Source: Primulina eburnea
Taxonomy: Eukaryota; Streptophyta; Magnoliopsida; Lamiales; Gesneriaceae
Direction: 5' to 3'
Length of the DNA stretch: 64,000 bases
Assembly: GCF_022965805.1 (NCBI RefSeq)
Contig: NC_133104.1
Span: 38,050,682 to 38,114,681, forward strand
The notes under the pieces are model-generated. The model saw only the letters and a program-made list of their open reading frames with translations. It searched no databases and was not told where the DNA came from. Shown piece by piece: positions 47,198-59,868 of this stretch (the stretch's first letter is position 1; every line of letters begins with the position of its first letter). A program made the translations under genes and the position numbers.

Positions 47198-48387
47198 CAA
47201 TATTTGTATAATTAATAGCTTGTAGTAATTTACAGTGCCACAGATGAACAGAAGAGGAAACAAAAAGGTCGAGTTTTCTACAAATTTTAGGCTCAGTGCT
47301 CTCCTACGAATATATTCATCTTCTCAATAGAAATATTTGCTTGATCCTTCAAAGTAGTAGGCCTTAAAGCATTATATTGGATTATCAAAAACAAAAACCA
47401 AATTTTGTTTTTAAATAAAATCATGGGGACTTGAAGCATACGAGTTTTTTTTTTTTTTGGTTCCTTTTACTTTCAGATTTTTGTAGAATAAATATTAATT
47501 TTATGAAATTTTCAAAACATGTCCCAAGTGTATGCAATATGTTCCTTGTTTATTCAACCAACCTAAACATACACTAGACTAGAATTAAATCGAACTAATT
47601 TTTGACAAAAATAAAACCAAGGAATATGGAAACAGAAAACTTGAACCCATTTGGCGAGTCGGCGTTCGTTCTTTTCTTCAATTCCTAACTCCACATGACC
47701 ACAAGTCCACCACCATACAGAAAGACTTAAATAAACAAATTTAAATAGCCAATGGTGTTGGTATTAAGGACAAGTACTGGTTAAAACAGAATCGAACTAA
47801 AAAATATATATCAATAAAAAATGTAGCATAAAAATTGAATAAGATAAATTTAAATCTTATTTTTCAAAATAAGTTGTTTTTACTACCATCGTCTGGTAAA
47901 ATTTATTATGATTTTGTAATATTTATGTTTCCTAAACTTTATTAAAAAATTAATAATATTATATTTTTATATAAATAAAAGTCCATTTATGATAAAATAT
48001 GAAACCAAACCAAACCTACATATGCTTTTTTTAAAATAAAACCACACTTCCGAACTGACGAACCAAATTAAAAGAATGCAATCGAATAACCGATTGAATC
48101 AATGTTTTGCTCACCCTTGGCTTATTCCAAGCACCAAATCTTGGGATCAGAACATAAGCTTTTTGAACATACATACAACGAAAAACAAATTGAGCGTCGT
48201 TCTGAAGACATCATCATATAATACCTTAACAAATGAAAAGCTCAAACGATTCATGGTTATGCTCCCTTTGTTTAGGACACATAAAATAACATTTAAGACC
48301 TAATTTCAAGATCAAGTACTGGTTGCTACGCAGAATAAAACTCGAACAAAAAATTCCTCTCCATTTTTTAGATTAACGATCATGTAG

Positions 48388-49513
48388 TTACTGAGAATTA
48401 TAGTGTCGTTTTGTACGGCCAACTTTTCTTTTACCCTTGCCCTTTTTTCCGTCCTTCTTTTTATTCCCTTCACCAACAACATGCTTGATGTCTCTGTCAT
48501 TAACTTGAGGAGTGGAACGATGTAGCAGGTGGTTGACATCAAGGACGCCATTTCTGAAGTGACCTTCAATTGTCCTGAACACTCGGTCCCCTGGTCGACG
48601 CCTCTCTATTGCCTTTTTAGTGGAACTGCTGCTAGTAAAAACTCCAAATCTTCTTAGGATGGCATTCTGAAATAACAATTGCTTAGCAATGTCATCGTTG
48701 AAAAGCATGAGATGTTACATAATCAAAGCCAGGGATAAAACTGAAGAAAATGTTGACGGTAACCTCTTCAAGCATTTTTCCTTCTCTTTCCTTCTGGTTC
48801 TTCATTGCAACTTGTGCCACGCTAAGCGGTAAGCGATGTCTCTTTGGGGGCTGTTAAAGAAACATATAGTTAATATATGAACATTCCAAGCTCAATTATG
48901 CAGCAACAACCCAAGGACAAGCAAAGTCACCTTTCCACCTAGAGAGACTCCTTTCCTGTTCTCCAAGTCCTTCTTTTGTTTCCATGTCATATGAGAGGAT
49001 TCTGAAGTACATTCAAGTAAGTAGGTAACAACATTAATTCAGTGTATATTTTGGAAACAAAAACACCCTCAATTTGGGATCTATTAAATGTCTAGTTTGC
49101 AGTTTCGAGAAATAGAGAATAGGTTGAACCACATAATATTTGAAACAACGAATTTCTGGGGGTAATAGTACACATCTTCATTAATAAATCAATAAATCAA
49201 AATCAAAACAGTGTGAAACAAAGCAGTGATTCCCCCAACGTATAAAATGCGACATAAGCGAAATCTCCGTAACAAGAATACCAAAGGGAACCATCTTCAA
49301 GCCGAAGAGGTCGGTCAGGTTGCAACAACTTTCTAAGAAATTTTAAAGACTATATGAAACAAACATTATATAGGAATATAAAAAATATTAAATGTTCGAA
49401 ATACCAAAAAACTCAATATCTTTCAGGATAGACTTGATATCCACTTTTGGTTCATTGAAATCCTCAGTAGCAGCAGAAGATCGTGCATTGGCTCCTGGCC
49501 CCTTCTTAGCCAT
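48388..49513 (-). CDS. DUF4602 (C1orf131-like) nucleolar protein, copy B
   Basis: Four minus-strand exons: 49405-49513, 48931-49001, 48764-48850 and 48388-48666, with the same lengths as in copy A except the last, which is 12 bp longer because the stop codon is lost and reading runs on to YNSQ. 181 residues, all splice borders kept. Changes against copy A are mostly single residues in the disordered ends (for example FNEPK for SKEPK, VFT for VYT), and the central GHFRNGVLDVNHLL is the same. It looks able to be expressed, but the telo-box place upstream reads AGACCCTAA, so control may differ. Confidence 0.75.
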
Positions 49514-50251
49514 TTATATCCTTCTTCTTAATTGCAAAGATGAAAGGAAAACAAAAAAAATAACAGCCTAATTCAGCAAAATAATTCGAGAGAAAATAAA
49601 TATAAAATGTTCTGTCCATAATAAACAACAAACATTATAACGTCCATGAATTGCTCACAAAAAGATTTATAGTAAATATACCATAACATTATGCATAACG
49701 AAAGGAAGTTCTCACAGAATAGCACAAGAACAAAAATGAACCACACACTGAGACAATTCCCCAAATTGAAAACAAGAACCGATGAATAGCAAAGAAAAAA
49801 AAAACTTCTGTCACTTCAACTGTCACTTTTCGCCCTTTTTCCATCAAATATAGCATAACCAATCACATGTTTTATCACATTGGATGTCATGAAACAAGTT
49901 TAAGCTGAATTTTCCCACCTAAATTATCAAATTTAAACCATTTGTCTCCAACTACAGTTATGTTTTCCCCTAACTGGCAAGACCCTAACAAAAAACACAA
50001 TCCTTTGTGAAGCTATCAGCGATTTTTTTAACAATCCAAATATGTACACAGAAAACCTGAAAGAGGCATCGTTCGGAAAGGCAAAACCTAGAAATCTGAA
50101 ACTAAACCTGAAAATCGAATTTACGCCGCACGCCGAAAGCTGCCACTTTAGAACTGTGGCCCAACACATTAAATCAAATATGATGATGGCAGCCCAATAA
50201 CTCATTCGGATATTGAGCCAATCATTACTTCTCCAATGTATAATACGATTG

Positions 50252-50255
<4 letters not shown>

Positions 50256-50312
<57 letters not shown>
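50256..50312. repeat. TA repeat upstream of DUF4602 copy B
   Basis: About 57 bp of TA in the place of the 37-bp tract at copy A. Confidence 0.9.
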
Positions 50313-50314
<2 letters not shown>

Positions 50315-50623
50315 GATAAAATATATTGTGTTTGATATGATTTTAAATCGAAAAATTAATTTTGTGATTTGTATTATCATCCCCATTTTCGTTATCATAT
50401 GTTTATAATTACTAAATCACTTAATATTTATAAAAGACTGTACTGAAATAATTTGAATGAGATATATTACATAAAAAGTTCGGATACATTATATTAATCG
50501 TTAAATTAAATTGAATTAGAACTTGTAAAGAATTTGTTTTGTCATTGGATTTTATTAATAAAAAATAAAAACTAATAAAATAAAATTTTTACACTAGATT
50601 TTATTTACTTTATTATTTTACAG

Positions 50624-52283
50624 CACTACAAAAAAAAAAGCGGGGTTGTAGCGACGGTTTGGTGGTCCGTAATCGGAGGTCGTGTCGCCTTCCTATAGCG
50701 AAGGTTTCTCAATAATCGTTACCAATTAGCGACGGTTTTAGCGAAAAACAGTCGCTATGTAGCGACGATTTACATAAACCGTCGCTAAATTCAGCGACGG
50801 TAACATAGAGATTGTCGCTAATTTAAGCGATGATTTTTTAAACACCGTCGCTTCATTAAGAGACGGTTTTTGAAAAACCGTCGCTATTTTATGCTAAGAT
50901 TTTTAAATAAACCGTAGCTTCATGAAGCTACGGTTTTTAATCTATCTAGTCAAAAAAATTCATTCTTGATTTACAAAATTAATAATATACTACGGTAAAA
51001 TTCATAAATAAAATACTACGCAAAAATTAAATATTAAATTTTCCGTAAAGATAACGCTTTAAAAACCTGACGTGCGCGGAGAAGATATGCAGATCCACGT
51101 AACGCTGGAAGATCACACCGAAGAGCAAATCTACGAAATTAATATGAAAAATGTTAGTACAAAAAAAAACAGAAACTGCAAATATATGGATAGAGTTTCG
51201 GTACTACCAAGAATAAAGGCGAAAATCGCGTGAAGAAAATGTTCGCGAACCACAGTATCTCTACTATTTTATTAAAGATGAGATGCTTATAGAAACTGCC
51301 AAGTAAGACACCAAATTATTTATATCCTATTTTGCCCTCATTGGACAATTCAAAATACGAGCCTACACCTTTCAGCCCATTACCTCTAATCACGATCACC
51401 TCAAATCTACGAAATTCCACTCCCAACTTCTCTGGCGATGGAATAGAAGCACAATCAAACGCACCATCTCGATCGACTCGCTCAACCGGAAGGGCAACAA
51501 TCTAGGTAAGAATCGGCTATACATGTTTTATTTTGTTTTTGATTCCTCTAGCGAAAGAATATAAGGCGCAATCGAACTCACCATTGATCGAATGTCTCAT
51601 CCGGCAGGGAAATATTCAAGGTAAAAATCGGCTACACATGTTTGATTTTGTTTGTGATGGTTTCTCTGTGCGTGATTTGTGGTTTCGTTTATTTTGGTAC
51701 AATTTTTGTATGACAGCTACAAGTCAGCATTTTTAAAGTCAGCATTTTTCTAATTTATGTATTTTTAATGATATGTCGACATTTTTTAATGATAAGTCGT
51801 GATATATAGAACCATAGCGAAGGTTTTTGCAAACCTCGTCGCAAGTAGCGACATTTTTAATTCAAACCGTCGTCAATAGCGACGGATTATGAATAACCGT
51901 CGCAAATCTAGATTAACGACAGTTCGTGTACAACCGGTCGCTATGTGCGACGGTTATTAAAAATCATCGTTAACAACGACTGTCGACTAAAACTGTCGCC
52001 GGACATGGCAACGGGTAAAAAACCTGTCGCCTAATATGGCGACGGAGGTAAATATAAGCGTCGCCAAAGGCCACAGTAAAAAGTCCCGTCGCCAAAAATG
52101 GCGACAGTTTGCCCGATCTGTCGCAATATTAGCGACGGTTTTAGGATAAACCGTTGCTACAGTAGCGATGGGTCTAGATAAATCGTCGCTAACTTTAATA
52201 GGCGAAGGTTTTAATAAAACCGTCGCTCACATGGCGACGGTTTATCATAAAACCGTCGCTAAGCCACCCGTTTTTTTGTAGTG
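50624..52283. mobile_element. Non-autonomous CACTA element, unit 2
   Basis: CACTACAAAAAAAAAGC at the left and GTTTTTTTGTAGTG at the right, with CAG on both sides (50621-50623 and 52284-52286). 1660 bp. Sub-terminal GCGACGG words at both ends. The middle from about 51262 to 51684 begins TCTCTACTATTTTATT, a Helitron-like 5' end, and is absent from the unit 1 element. It also holds an internal repeat of the GTAA(G/A)AATCGGCTA(T/C)ACATG type. Confidence 0.9.
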
Positions 52284-53267
52284 CAGTTGGTGCTATCCAA
52301 CAAAATGCATCAACCAAAATATTTTACAAAGACCGTGGGGGATTGAGCCTGAACTCTTATATAAATTTGGAACCACTAAGTGAACCAAAAGGCAATTCTA
52401 CTTCTGTTTCATTATCCTATGCTTACCTTGCAAGACAACATCTCGACTATGCAATCTTCACTTGTTGGAGTTACTTGCAAGCAGGGACAAACCTATGCTT
52501 GGCCCGTCCTAGCTTGTAGCCCAGCCCAATTTTTTTTACAAGGAGTTATAGAGATTCGAGCCAATTCTAATTTTTTTTTTTGGTAAATATATATAGAGAT
52601 TTAAGCACAGTCTAATTTTTTAAAAAATATCACAGTGCAAATAACTAATAAAAGTTAATATCTAGAATATTTATTTAACTTTCACAGTGAATAAATGTAG
52701 ATTTTCAATATTTCAAAGGGGGTTTAGTACAGATAACTCATAAAATTGATAAATTTATTTTATCAATTCTTTCATTTAATAGAATTTAATTTTTAAAGTA
52801 CATTTAAAATAGATTAAAAATAGTTTTAAAATGTAAATTTTGAATCTAAGTGAAACTTGTCTTATATTACACGGGTTACATATTAATTTAAATAATATAT
52901 AAATATTAAAAAATGATATTGATTAAACTTCATTTCTGAAAATTAACTCTCCTATTTCGAATACGCTAGGAACAATAGGTTTTTTTTTTTTTTTTAAAAA
53001 ATACCAAGGTCATTCCGAATAAAACATTATTTTTTAGTCAAGATACTCAATATAAATTTGGTTACTAATTAAACAGACACGAATAGTGCGTAGTCATGTA
53101 TTAGGGACAAAAAGGTTGTAGCTTTTGAATCACGTAACAGTGAGAGGTGTCATATTAAGCAATATTTCAGTCACTTGGTACATGCACACCAAGAGCAAAC
53201 GGTGAAATTAGAAATTCTAAAGAAAATAGTTTGTGATGTCTGAGATGGATTCAACAGAAATGCAAGG
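52284..53267. repeat. Duplicated block fragment, unit 3
   Basis: Matches the start of the block up to GAAATGCAAGG, including the DUF1997 exon 3 remnant (52427-52481) and its insert. It then jumps into the inside of a CACTA element. Confidence 0.85.
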
Positions 53268-53998
53268 AAAGAATATAAGGCGCAATCGAACTCACCATTG
53301 ATCGAATGTCTCATCCGGCAGGGAAATATTCAAGGTAAAAATCGGCTACACATGTTTGATTTTGTTTGTGATGGTTTCTCTGTGCGTGATTTGTGGTTTC
53401 GTTTATTTTGGTACAATTTTTGTATGACAGCTACAAGTCAGCATTTTTAAAGTCAGCATTTTTCTAATTTATGTATTTTTAATGATATGTCGACATTTTT
53501 TAATGATAAGTCGTGATATATAGAACCATAGCGACGGTTTTTGCAAACCTCGTCGCCAGTAGCGACATTTTTAATTCAAATCGTCGTCAATAACGATGGA
53601 TTATGAAAAACCGTCGCAAATCTAGATTAACGACAGTTCTTGTACAACCGGTCGCTATGTACGACGGTTATTAAAAATCATCGTTAACAGCGACTGTCGA
53701 CTAAAACTGTCGTCGGACATGGCAACGGGTAAAAAACCTGTCGCCTAATATGGCGACGGACGTAAATATAAGCGTCGCCAAAGGCCACAGTAAAAAATCC
53801 CGTCGCAAAAAATGGCGACAGTTTGCCCGATCTGTCGCAAATATAGCGACGGTTTTAGGATAAACCGTTGCTACAGTAGCGATGGGTCTAGATAAATCGT
53901 CGCTAACTTTAATAGGCGAAGGTTTTAATAAAACCGTCGCTCACATGGCGACGGTTTATCATAAAACCGTCGCTAAGCCACGCGTTTTTGTTGTAGTG
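53268..53998. mobile_element. 3' fragment of a CACTA element, unit 3
   Basis: Matches about 51554-52283 and ends TTGTAGTG with CAG at 53999-54001. The left end and left sub-terminal region are missing. Confidence 0.88.
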
Positions 53999-55232
53999 CA
54001 GTTGGTGCTATCCAACAAAATGCATCAACCAAAATATTTTACAAAGACCGTGGGGGATTGAGCCTGAACTCTTATATAAATTTGGAACCACTAAGTGAAC
54101 CAAAAGGCAATTCTACTTCTGTTTCATTATCCTATGCTTACCTTGCAAGACAACATCTCGACTATGCAATCTTCACTTGTTGGAGTTACTTGCAAGCAGG
54201 GACAAACCTATGCTTGGCCCGTCCTAGCTTGTAGCCCAGCCCAATTTTTTTACAAGGAGTTATAGAGATTCGAGCCAATTCTAATTTTTTTTTGGTAAAT
54301 ATATATAGAGATTTAAGCAAAGTCTAATTTTTTTAAAAATATCGCAGTGCAAATAACTCATAAAAGTTAATATCTAGAATATATATTTAACTTTCACAGT
54401 GAATAAATGTAGATTTTCAATATTTCAAAGGGGGTTTAGTACAGATAACTCATAAAATTGATAAATTTATTTTATCAGTTCTTTCATTTAATAGAATTTA
54501 ATTTTGAAAGTACATTTAAAATAGATTAAAAATAGTTTTAAAATGTAAATTTTGAATCTAAGTGAAACTTGCCTTATATTACACGGGTTACATATTAATT
54601 TAAATAATATATAAATATTAAAAAATGATATTGATTAAACTTCATTTTCGAAAATTAACTCTCCTATTTCGAAAACGCTAGGAACAATAGGTTTTTTTTT
54701 TTTAAAAAAATACCAAGGTCATTCCGAATAAAACATTATTTTTTAGTCAAGATACTCAATATAAATTTGGTTACTAATTAAACAGACACAAATAGTGCGT
54801 AGTCATGTATTAGGGACAAAAAGGTTGTAGCTTTTGAATCACGTAACAGTGAGAGGTGTCATATTAAGCAATATTTCAGTCACTTGGTACATGCACACCA
54901 AGAGCAAACGGTGAAATTAGAAATTCTAAAGAAAATAGTTTGTGATGTCTGAGATGGATTCAACAGAAATGCAAGGATGGTGGTCTCTCAAATGAAAATA
55001 GTTCAAATTCACATGTAATATACCATAAGTTCCACCTTAAGAAAGTTTAATATGTCCCTCCCAACAATTATCAAGGGTCCATCCCTTCAAGGTGAGAAAT
55101 TATCCACAATCCACGTATCAAATGTTACTAAAATTACAGATTTCACAACCCTTGTTGCAGAACTTCATCAAACACTTAGCTTACCAATGGACGAGGAAAT
55201 TTCACATTTCAAGCCCAAGAATGCTATCATTT
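53999..55232. repeat. Duplicated block fragment, unit 4 left part
   Basis: Block start to ATGCTATCATTT. The DUF1997 exons 2 and 1 and the DUF4602 exons 4, 3 and 2 are deleted at the junction at 55232/55233. Confidence 0.85.
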
Positions 55233-56242
55233 AAAGATGCGACATAAGCGAAATCTCCGTAACAAGAATACCAAAGGGAACCATCTTCAAGCCTAAGAGG
55301 TCGGTCAGGTTGCAACAACTTTCTAAGAAATTTTAAAGACTATATGAAACAAACATTATATAGGAATATAAAAAATATTAAATGTTCGAAATACCCAAAA
55401 ACTCAATATCTTTCAGGATAGACTTGATATCCACTTTTGGTTCATTGGAATCCTCAACAGCAGCAGAAGATCGTGCATTGGCTCCTGGCCCCTTCTTAGC
55501 CATTTATATCCTTCTTCTTAGTTGCAAAGATGAAAGGAAAACAAAAAAAATAACAGCCTAATTTAGCAAAATAATTCGAGAGAAAATAAATATAAAATGT
55601 TCTGTCCATAATAAACAACAAACATTATAACGTCCATGAATTGCTCACAAAAAGATTTATAGTAAATATACCATAACATTATGCATAACGAAAGGAAGTT
55701 CTCACAGAATAGAACAAGAACAAAAATGAACCACACACTGAGACAATTCCCCAAATTGAAAACAAGAACCGGTGAATAGCAAAGAAAAAAAAACTTCTGT
55801 CACTTTAACTGTCACGTTTCGCCCTTTTTCCATCAAATATAGCATAACCAATCACATGTTTTATCACATTGGATGTCATGAAACAAGTTTAAGCTGAATT
55901 TTCCCACCTAAATTATCAAATTTAAACCATTTGTCTCCAACTACAGTTATGTTTTCCCCTAACTGGCAAGAACGTAACAAAAAAACACAATCCTTTGTGA
56001 AGCTATCAGCGAGTTTTTTTAACAATCCAAATATGTACACAGAAAACCTGAAAGAGGCATCGTTCGGAAAGGCAAAACCTAGAAATCTGAAACTAAACCT
56101 GAAAATCAAATTTCCGCCGCACGCCGAAAGCCGCCACTTTAGAACTGTGGCCCAACACATTAAATCAAATATGATGATGACAGCCCAATAACTCATTCGG
56201 ATATTGGGCCAATCATTACTTCTCCAATGTATAATACGATTG

Positions 56243-56319
<77 letters not shown>

Positions 56320-56630
56320 TTATGATAAAATATATTGTGTTTGATATGATTTTAAATCGAAAAATTAATTTTGTGATTTGTATTATCATCCCCATTTTCG
56401 TTATCATATGTTTATAATTACTAAATCACTTAATATTTATAAAATACTGTACTGAAATAATTTGAATGAGATATATTACATAAAAAGTTCGGATACATTA
56501 TATTAATCGTTAAATTAAATTGAATTAGAACTTGTAAAGAATTTGTTTTGTCATTGGATTTTAGTAATAAAAAAAAATCTAATAAAATAAAATTTTTACA
56601 CTAGATTTTATTTACTTTATTATTTTACAG
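55233..56630. repeat. Duplicated block fragment, unit 4 right part
   Basis: Matches about 49246-50623: intron 1, exon 1 and promoter side of the DUF4602-like gene, and a TA tract at 56247-56309. Confidence 0.85.
55395..55503 (-). pseudogene. DUF4602 copy C, exon 1 only
   Basis: Exon 1 (109 bp) with its ATG at 55501-55503 and its donor is kept, plus part of intron 1 to 55233 and the upstream DNA. Exons 2-4 are gone. It could give a transcript start but not the protein. Confidence 0.85.
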
Positions 56631-58549
56631 CACTACAAAAAAAAAAAGCGGGGTTGTAGCGAAGGTTTTGTGGTCCGTAACCGGAGGTCGTGTCGCCTTC
56701 CTATAGCGAAGGTTTCTCAATAACCATTACCAATTAGCGACGGTTTTAGCGAAAAACAGTCGCTATGCAGCGACGGTTTACATAAACCGTCGCTAAATTC
56801 AGCGACGGTAACATAGAGATTGTCGCTAATTTAAGCGATGATTTTTTAAACACCGTCGCTTCATTAAGAGACGGTTTTTGAAAAACCGTCGCTATTTTAT
56901 GCGAAGATTTTTAAATAAACCGTAGCTTCATGAAGCTACGGTTTTTAATCTATCTAGTCAAAAAAATTCATTCTTGATTTACAAAATTAATAATATACTA
57001 CGGTAAAATTCATAAATAAAATACTACGCAAAAATTAAATATTAAATTTTCCGTAAAGATAAAGCTTTAAAAACCTGACTTGCGCGGAGAAGATATGCAG
57101 ATCCACGTAACGCTGGAAGATCACACCGAAGAGCAAATTTACGAAATTAATATGAAAAATGTTAGTACAAAAAAAAAAACAGAAACTGCAAATATATGGA
57201 TAGAGTTTCGGTACTACCAAGAATAAAGGCGAAAATCGCGTGAAGAAAATGTTCGCGAACCACGATATCTCTAATCTATACTATTATATTAAGTGTGAGG
57301 GCCTCATAGTAACTACCTAGAGAGGACACCAACTTTTTTTACCACTTTTACCCTTATATGATATTAATATTACACTTTTGTTTTTGTTTTTTTTTTATTT
57401 CAACACACACTTTTATTTTTATTTTTTTCATTTCAACCATTAAATATAAATTTATTCCCTCCATAATTTGTCAAATTTCATTTTAGTACATCGATAATAA
57501 TAAAAAAGATTGTAAACACACGCAACGCGTGTGCATAGTAACTAGTATTTTATTAAAGATGAGAGGCTTATAGAAACTGCCAAGTAAGACACCAAATTAT
57601 TTATATCCTATTTTGCCCTCATTGGACAATTCAAAATACGAGCCTACACCTTTCAGCCCATTACCTCTAATCACGATCACCTCAAATCTACGAAATTCCA
57701 CTCCCAACTTCTCTGGCGATGGAATAGATGCACAATCGGACGCACCATCTCCATCGAATCGCTCAACCGGAAGGGCAACAATCCAGGTAAGAATCGGCTA
57801 TACATGTTTTATTTTGTTTTTGATTCCTCTAGCGAAAGAATATAAGGCGCAATCGAACTCACCATTGATCGAATTTCTCATCCGGCAGGGAAATATTCAA
57901 GGTAAAAATCGGCTACACATGTTTGATTTTGTTTGTGATGATTTCTCTGTGCGTGATTTGTGGTTTCGTTTATTTTGGTACAATTTTTGTATGACAGCTA
58001 CAAGTCAGCATTTTTCTAATTTATGTATTTTTAATGATATGTCGACATTTTTTAATGATAAGTCGTGATATATAGAACCATAGCGATGGTTTTTGCAAAC
58101 CTCGTCGCAAGTAGCGACATTTTTAATTCAAACCGTCGTCAATAGCGACGGATTATGAATAACCGTCGCAAATCTAGATTAACGACAGTTCGTGTACAAC
58201 CGGTCTCTATGTGCGACGGTTATTAAAAATCATCGTTAACAACGACTGTCGACTAAAACTGTCGCCGGACATGGCAACGGGTAAAAAACCTGTCGCCTAA
58301 TATGGCGACGGAGGTAAATATAAGCGTCGCCAAAGGCCACAGTAAAAAGTCCCGTCGCCAAAAATGGCGACAGTTTGCCCGATCTGTCGCAATATTAGCG
58401 ACGGTTTTAGGATAAACCGTTGCTACAGTAGCGATGGGTCTAGATAAATCGTCGCTAACTTTAATAGGCGAAGGTTTTAATAAAACCGTCGCTCACATGG
58501 CGACGGTTTATCATAAAACCGTCGCTAAGCCACCCGTTTTTTTGTAGTG
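56631..58549. mobile_element. Non-autonomous CACTA element, unit 4, with nested Helitron
   Basis: CACTACAAAAAAAAAAAGC to TTTTTTTGTAGTG, CAG on both sides (56628-56630 and 58550-58552). Nearly the same as the unit 2 element apart from the Helitron at 57275-57545. Confidence 0.9.
57275..57545 (+). mobile_element. Short non-autonomous Helitron inside the CACTA element
   Basis: Begins TCTATACTATTATATT after an A and ends AACTAG before a T. The hairpin CACACGC-AAC-GCGTGTG lies at 57517-57533, eight bases before CTAG. These are the hallmarks of a Helitron. The unit 2 CACTA shows the empty site. 271 bp. Confidence 0.9.
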
Positions 58550-59623
58550 CAGTTGGTGCTATCCAACAAAATGCATCAACCAAAATATTTTACAAAGACC
58601 GTGGGGGATTGAGCCTGAACTCTTATATAAATTTGGAACCACTAAGTGAACCAAAAGGCAATTCTACTTCTGTTTCATTATCCTATGCTTACCTTGCAAG
58701 ACAACATCTCGACTATGCAATCTTCACTTGTTGGAGTTACTTGCAAGCAGGGACAAACCTATGCTTGGCCCGTCCTAGCTTGTAGCCCAGCCCAATTTTT
58801 TTTACAAGGAGTTATAGAGATTCGAGCCAATTCTAATTTTTTTTTTTTGGTAAATATATATAGAGATTTAAGCACAGTCTAATTTTTTAAAAAATATCAC
58901 AGTGCAAATAACTAATAAAAGTTAATATCTAGAATATTTATTTAACTTTCACAGTGAATAAATGTAGATTTTCAATATTTCAAAGGGGGTTTAGTACAGA
59001 TAACTCATAAAATTGATAAATTTATTTTATCAATTCTTTCATTTAATAGAATTTAATTTTTAAAGTACATTTAAAATAGATTAAAAATAGTTTTAAAATG
59101 TAAATTTTGAATCTAAGTGAAACTTGTCTTATATTACACGGGTTACATATTAATTTAAATAATATATAAATATTAAAAAATGATATTGATTAAACTTCAT
59201 TTCTGAAAATTAACTCTCCTATTTCGAATACGCTAGGAACAATAGGTTTTTTTTTTTTTTTTAAAAATACCAAGGTCATTCCGAATAAAACATTATTTTT
59301 TAGTCAAGATACTCAATATAAATTTGGTTACTAATTAAACAGACACGAATAGTGCGTAGTCATGTATTAGGGACAAAAAGGTTGTAGCTTTTGAATCACG
59401 TAACAGTGAGAGGTGTCATATTAAGCAATATTTCAGTCACTTGGTACATGCACACCAAGAGCAAACGGTGAAATTAGAAATTCTAAAGAAAATAGTTTGT
59501 GATGCCTGAGATGGATTCAACAGAAATGCAAGGATGGTGATCTCTCAAATGAAAATAGTTCAAATTCACATGTAATATACCATAAGTTCCACCTTAAGAA
59601 AGTTTAATAATTTCTTCCCAACA

Positions 59624-59868
59624 GCCCGCATGGGCTTAGCTCAGTTGGTCAGCAGCAGTAAATCTTGGAGCAATGACCAGGGATCGAGTCTCGCAAGCGG
59701 CAGTGTGGGAGTTAAATTCCCTCCAATGAGGGGGAGCTCCTTGTGCGCGGCGTAGCATAAGGTCTAGCTGCTGCTGGTTGACTGAGTCACCATGATTTAC
59801 CTCCTCTCACATTCCTGTCGGGCCGGGGATAAGGGGCGCCTAAGGTGAGCGATTTCACCTTTTGGAGC
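59624..59868 (+). mobile_element. tRNA-derived SINE
   Basis: 245 bp with a tRNA-like head: box A CTTAGCTCAGTTGGTC at 59635-59650 and box B GGGATCGAGTCTC near 59690-59702. The perfect 18-bp duplication AATAATTTCTTCCCAACA is at 59606-59623 and 59869-59886. The homologous site in unit 6 (about 61969-61986) is empty. No poly-A tail; it ends CCTTTTGGAGC. An RNA polymerase III transcript is expected. Confidence 0.93.

Larger units (their letters stand above)
45346..50623. repeat. Duplicated block, unit 2 (complete)
   Basis: Co-linear with 38148-43206, with small differences throughout. The main change is that 38346-38654 is replaced by 45544-46070, which removes part of DUF1997 exon 3. Confidence 0.9.

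Noticed and set aside
52380..52586. Plus-strand ORF of 68 codons, repeated at 58646
   Set aside because: It is antisense to the DUF1997 exon 3 remnant and runs into the inserted DNA.
59624..59700. A functional tRNA gene
   Set aside because: Box A and box B are present but the sequence does not fold as a full cloverleaf by eye and is followed by a non-tRNA body with target duplications, so it is a SINE.
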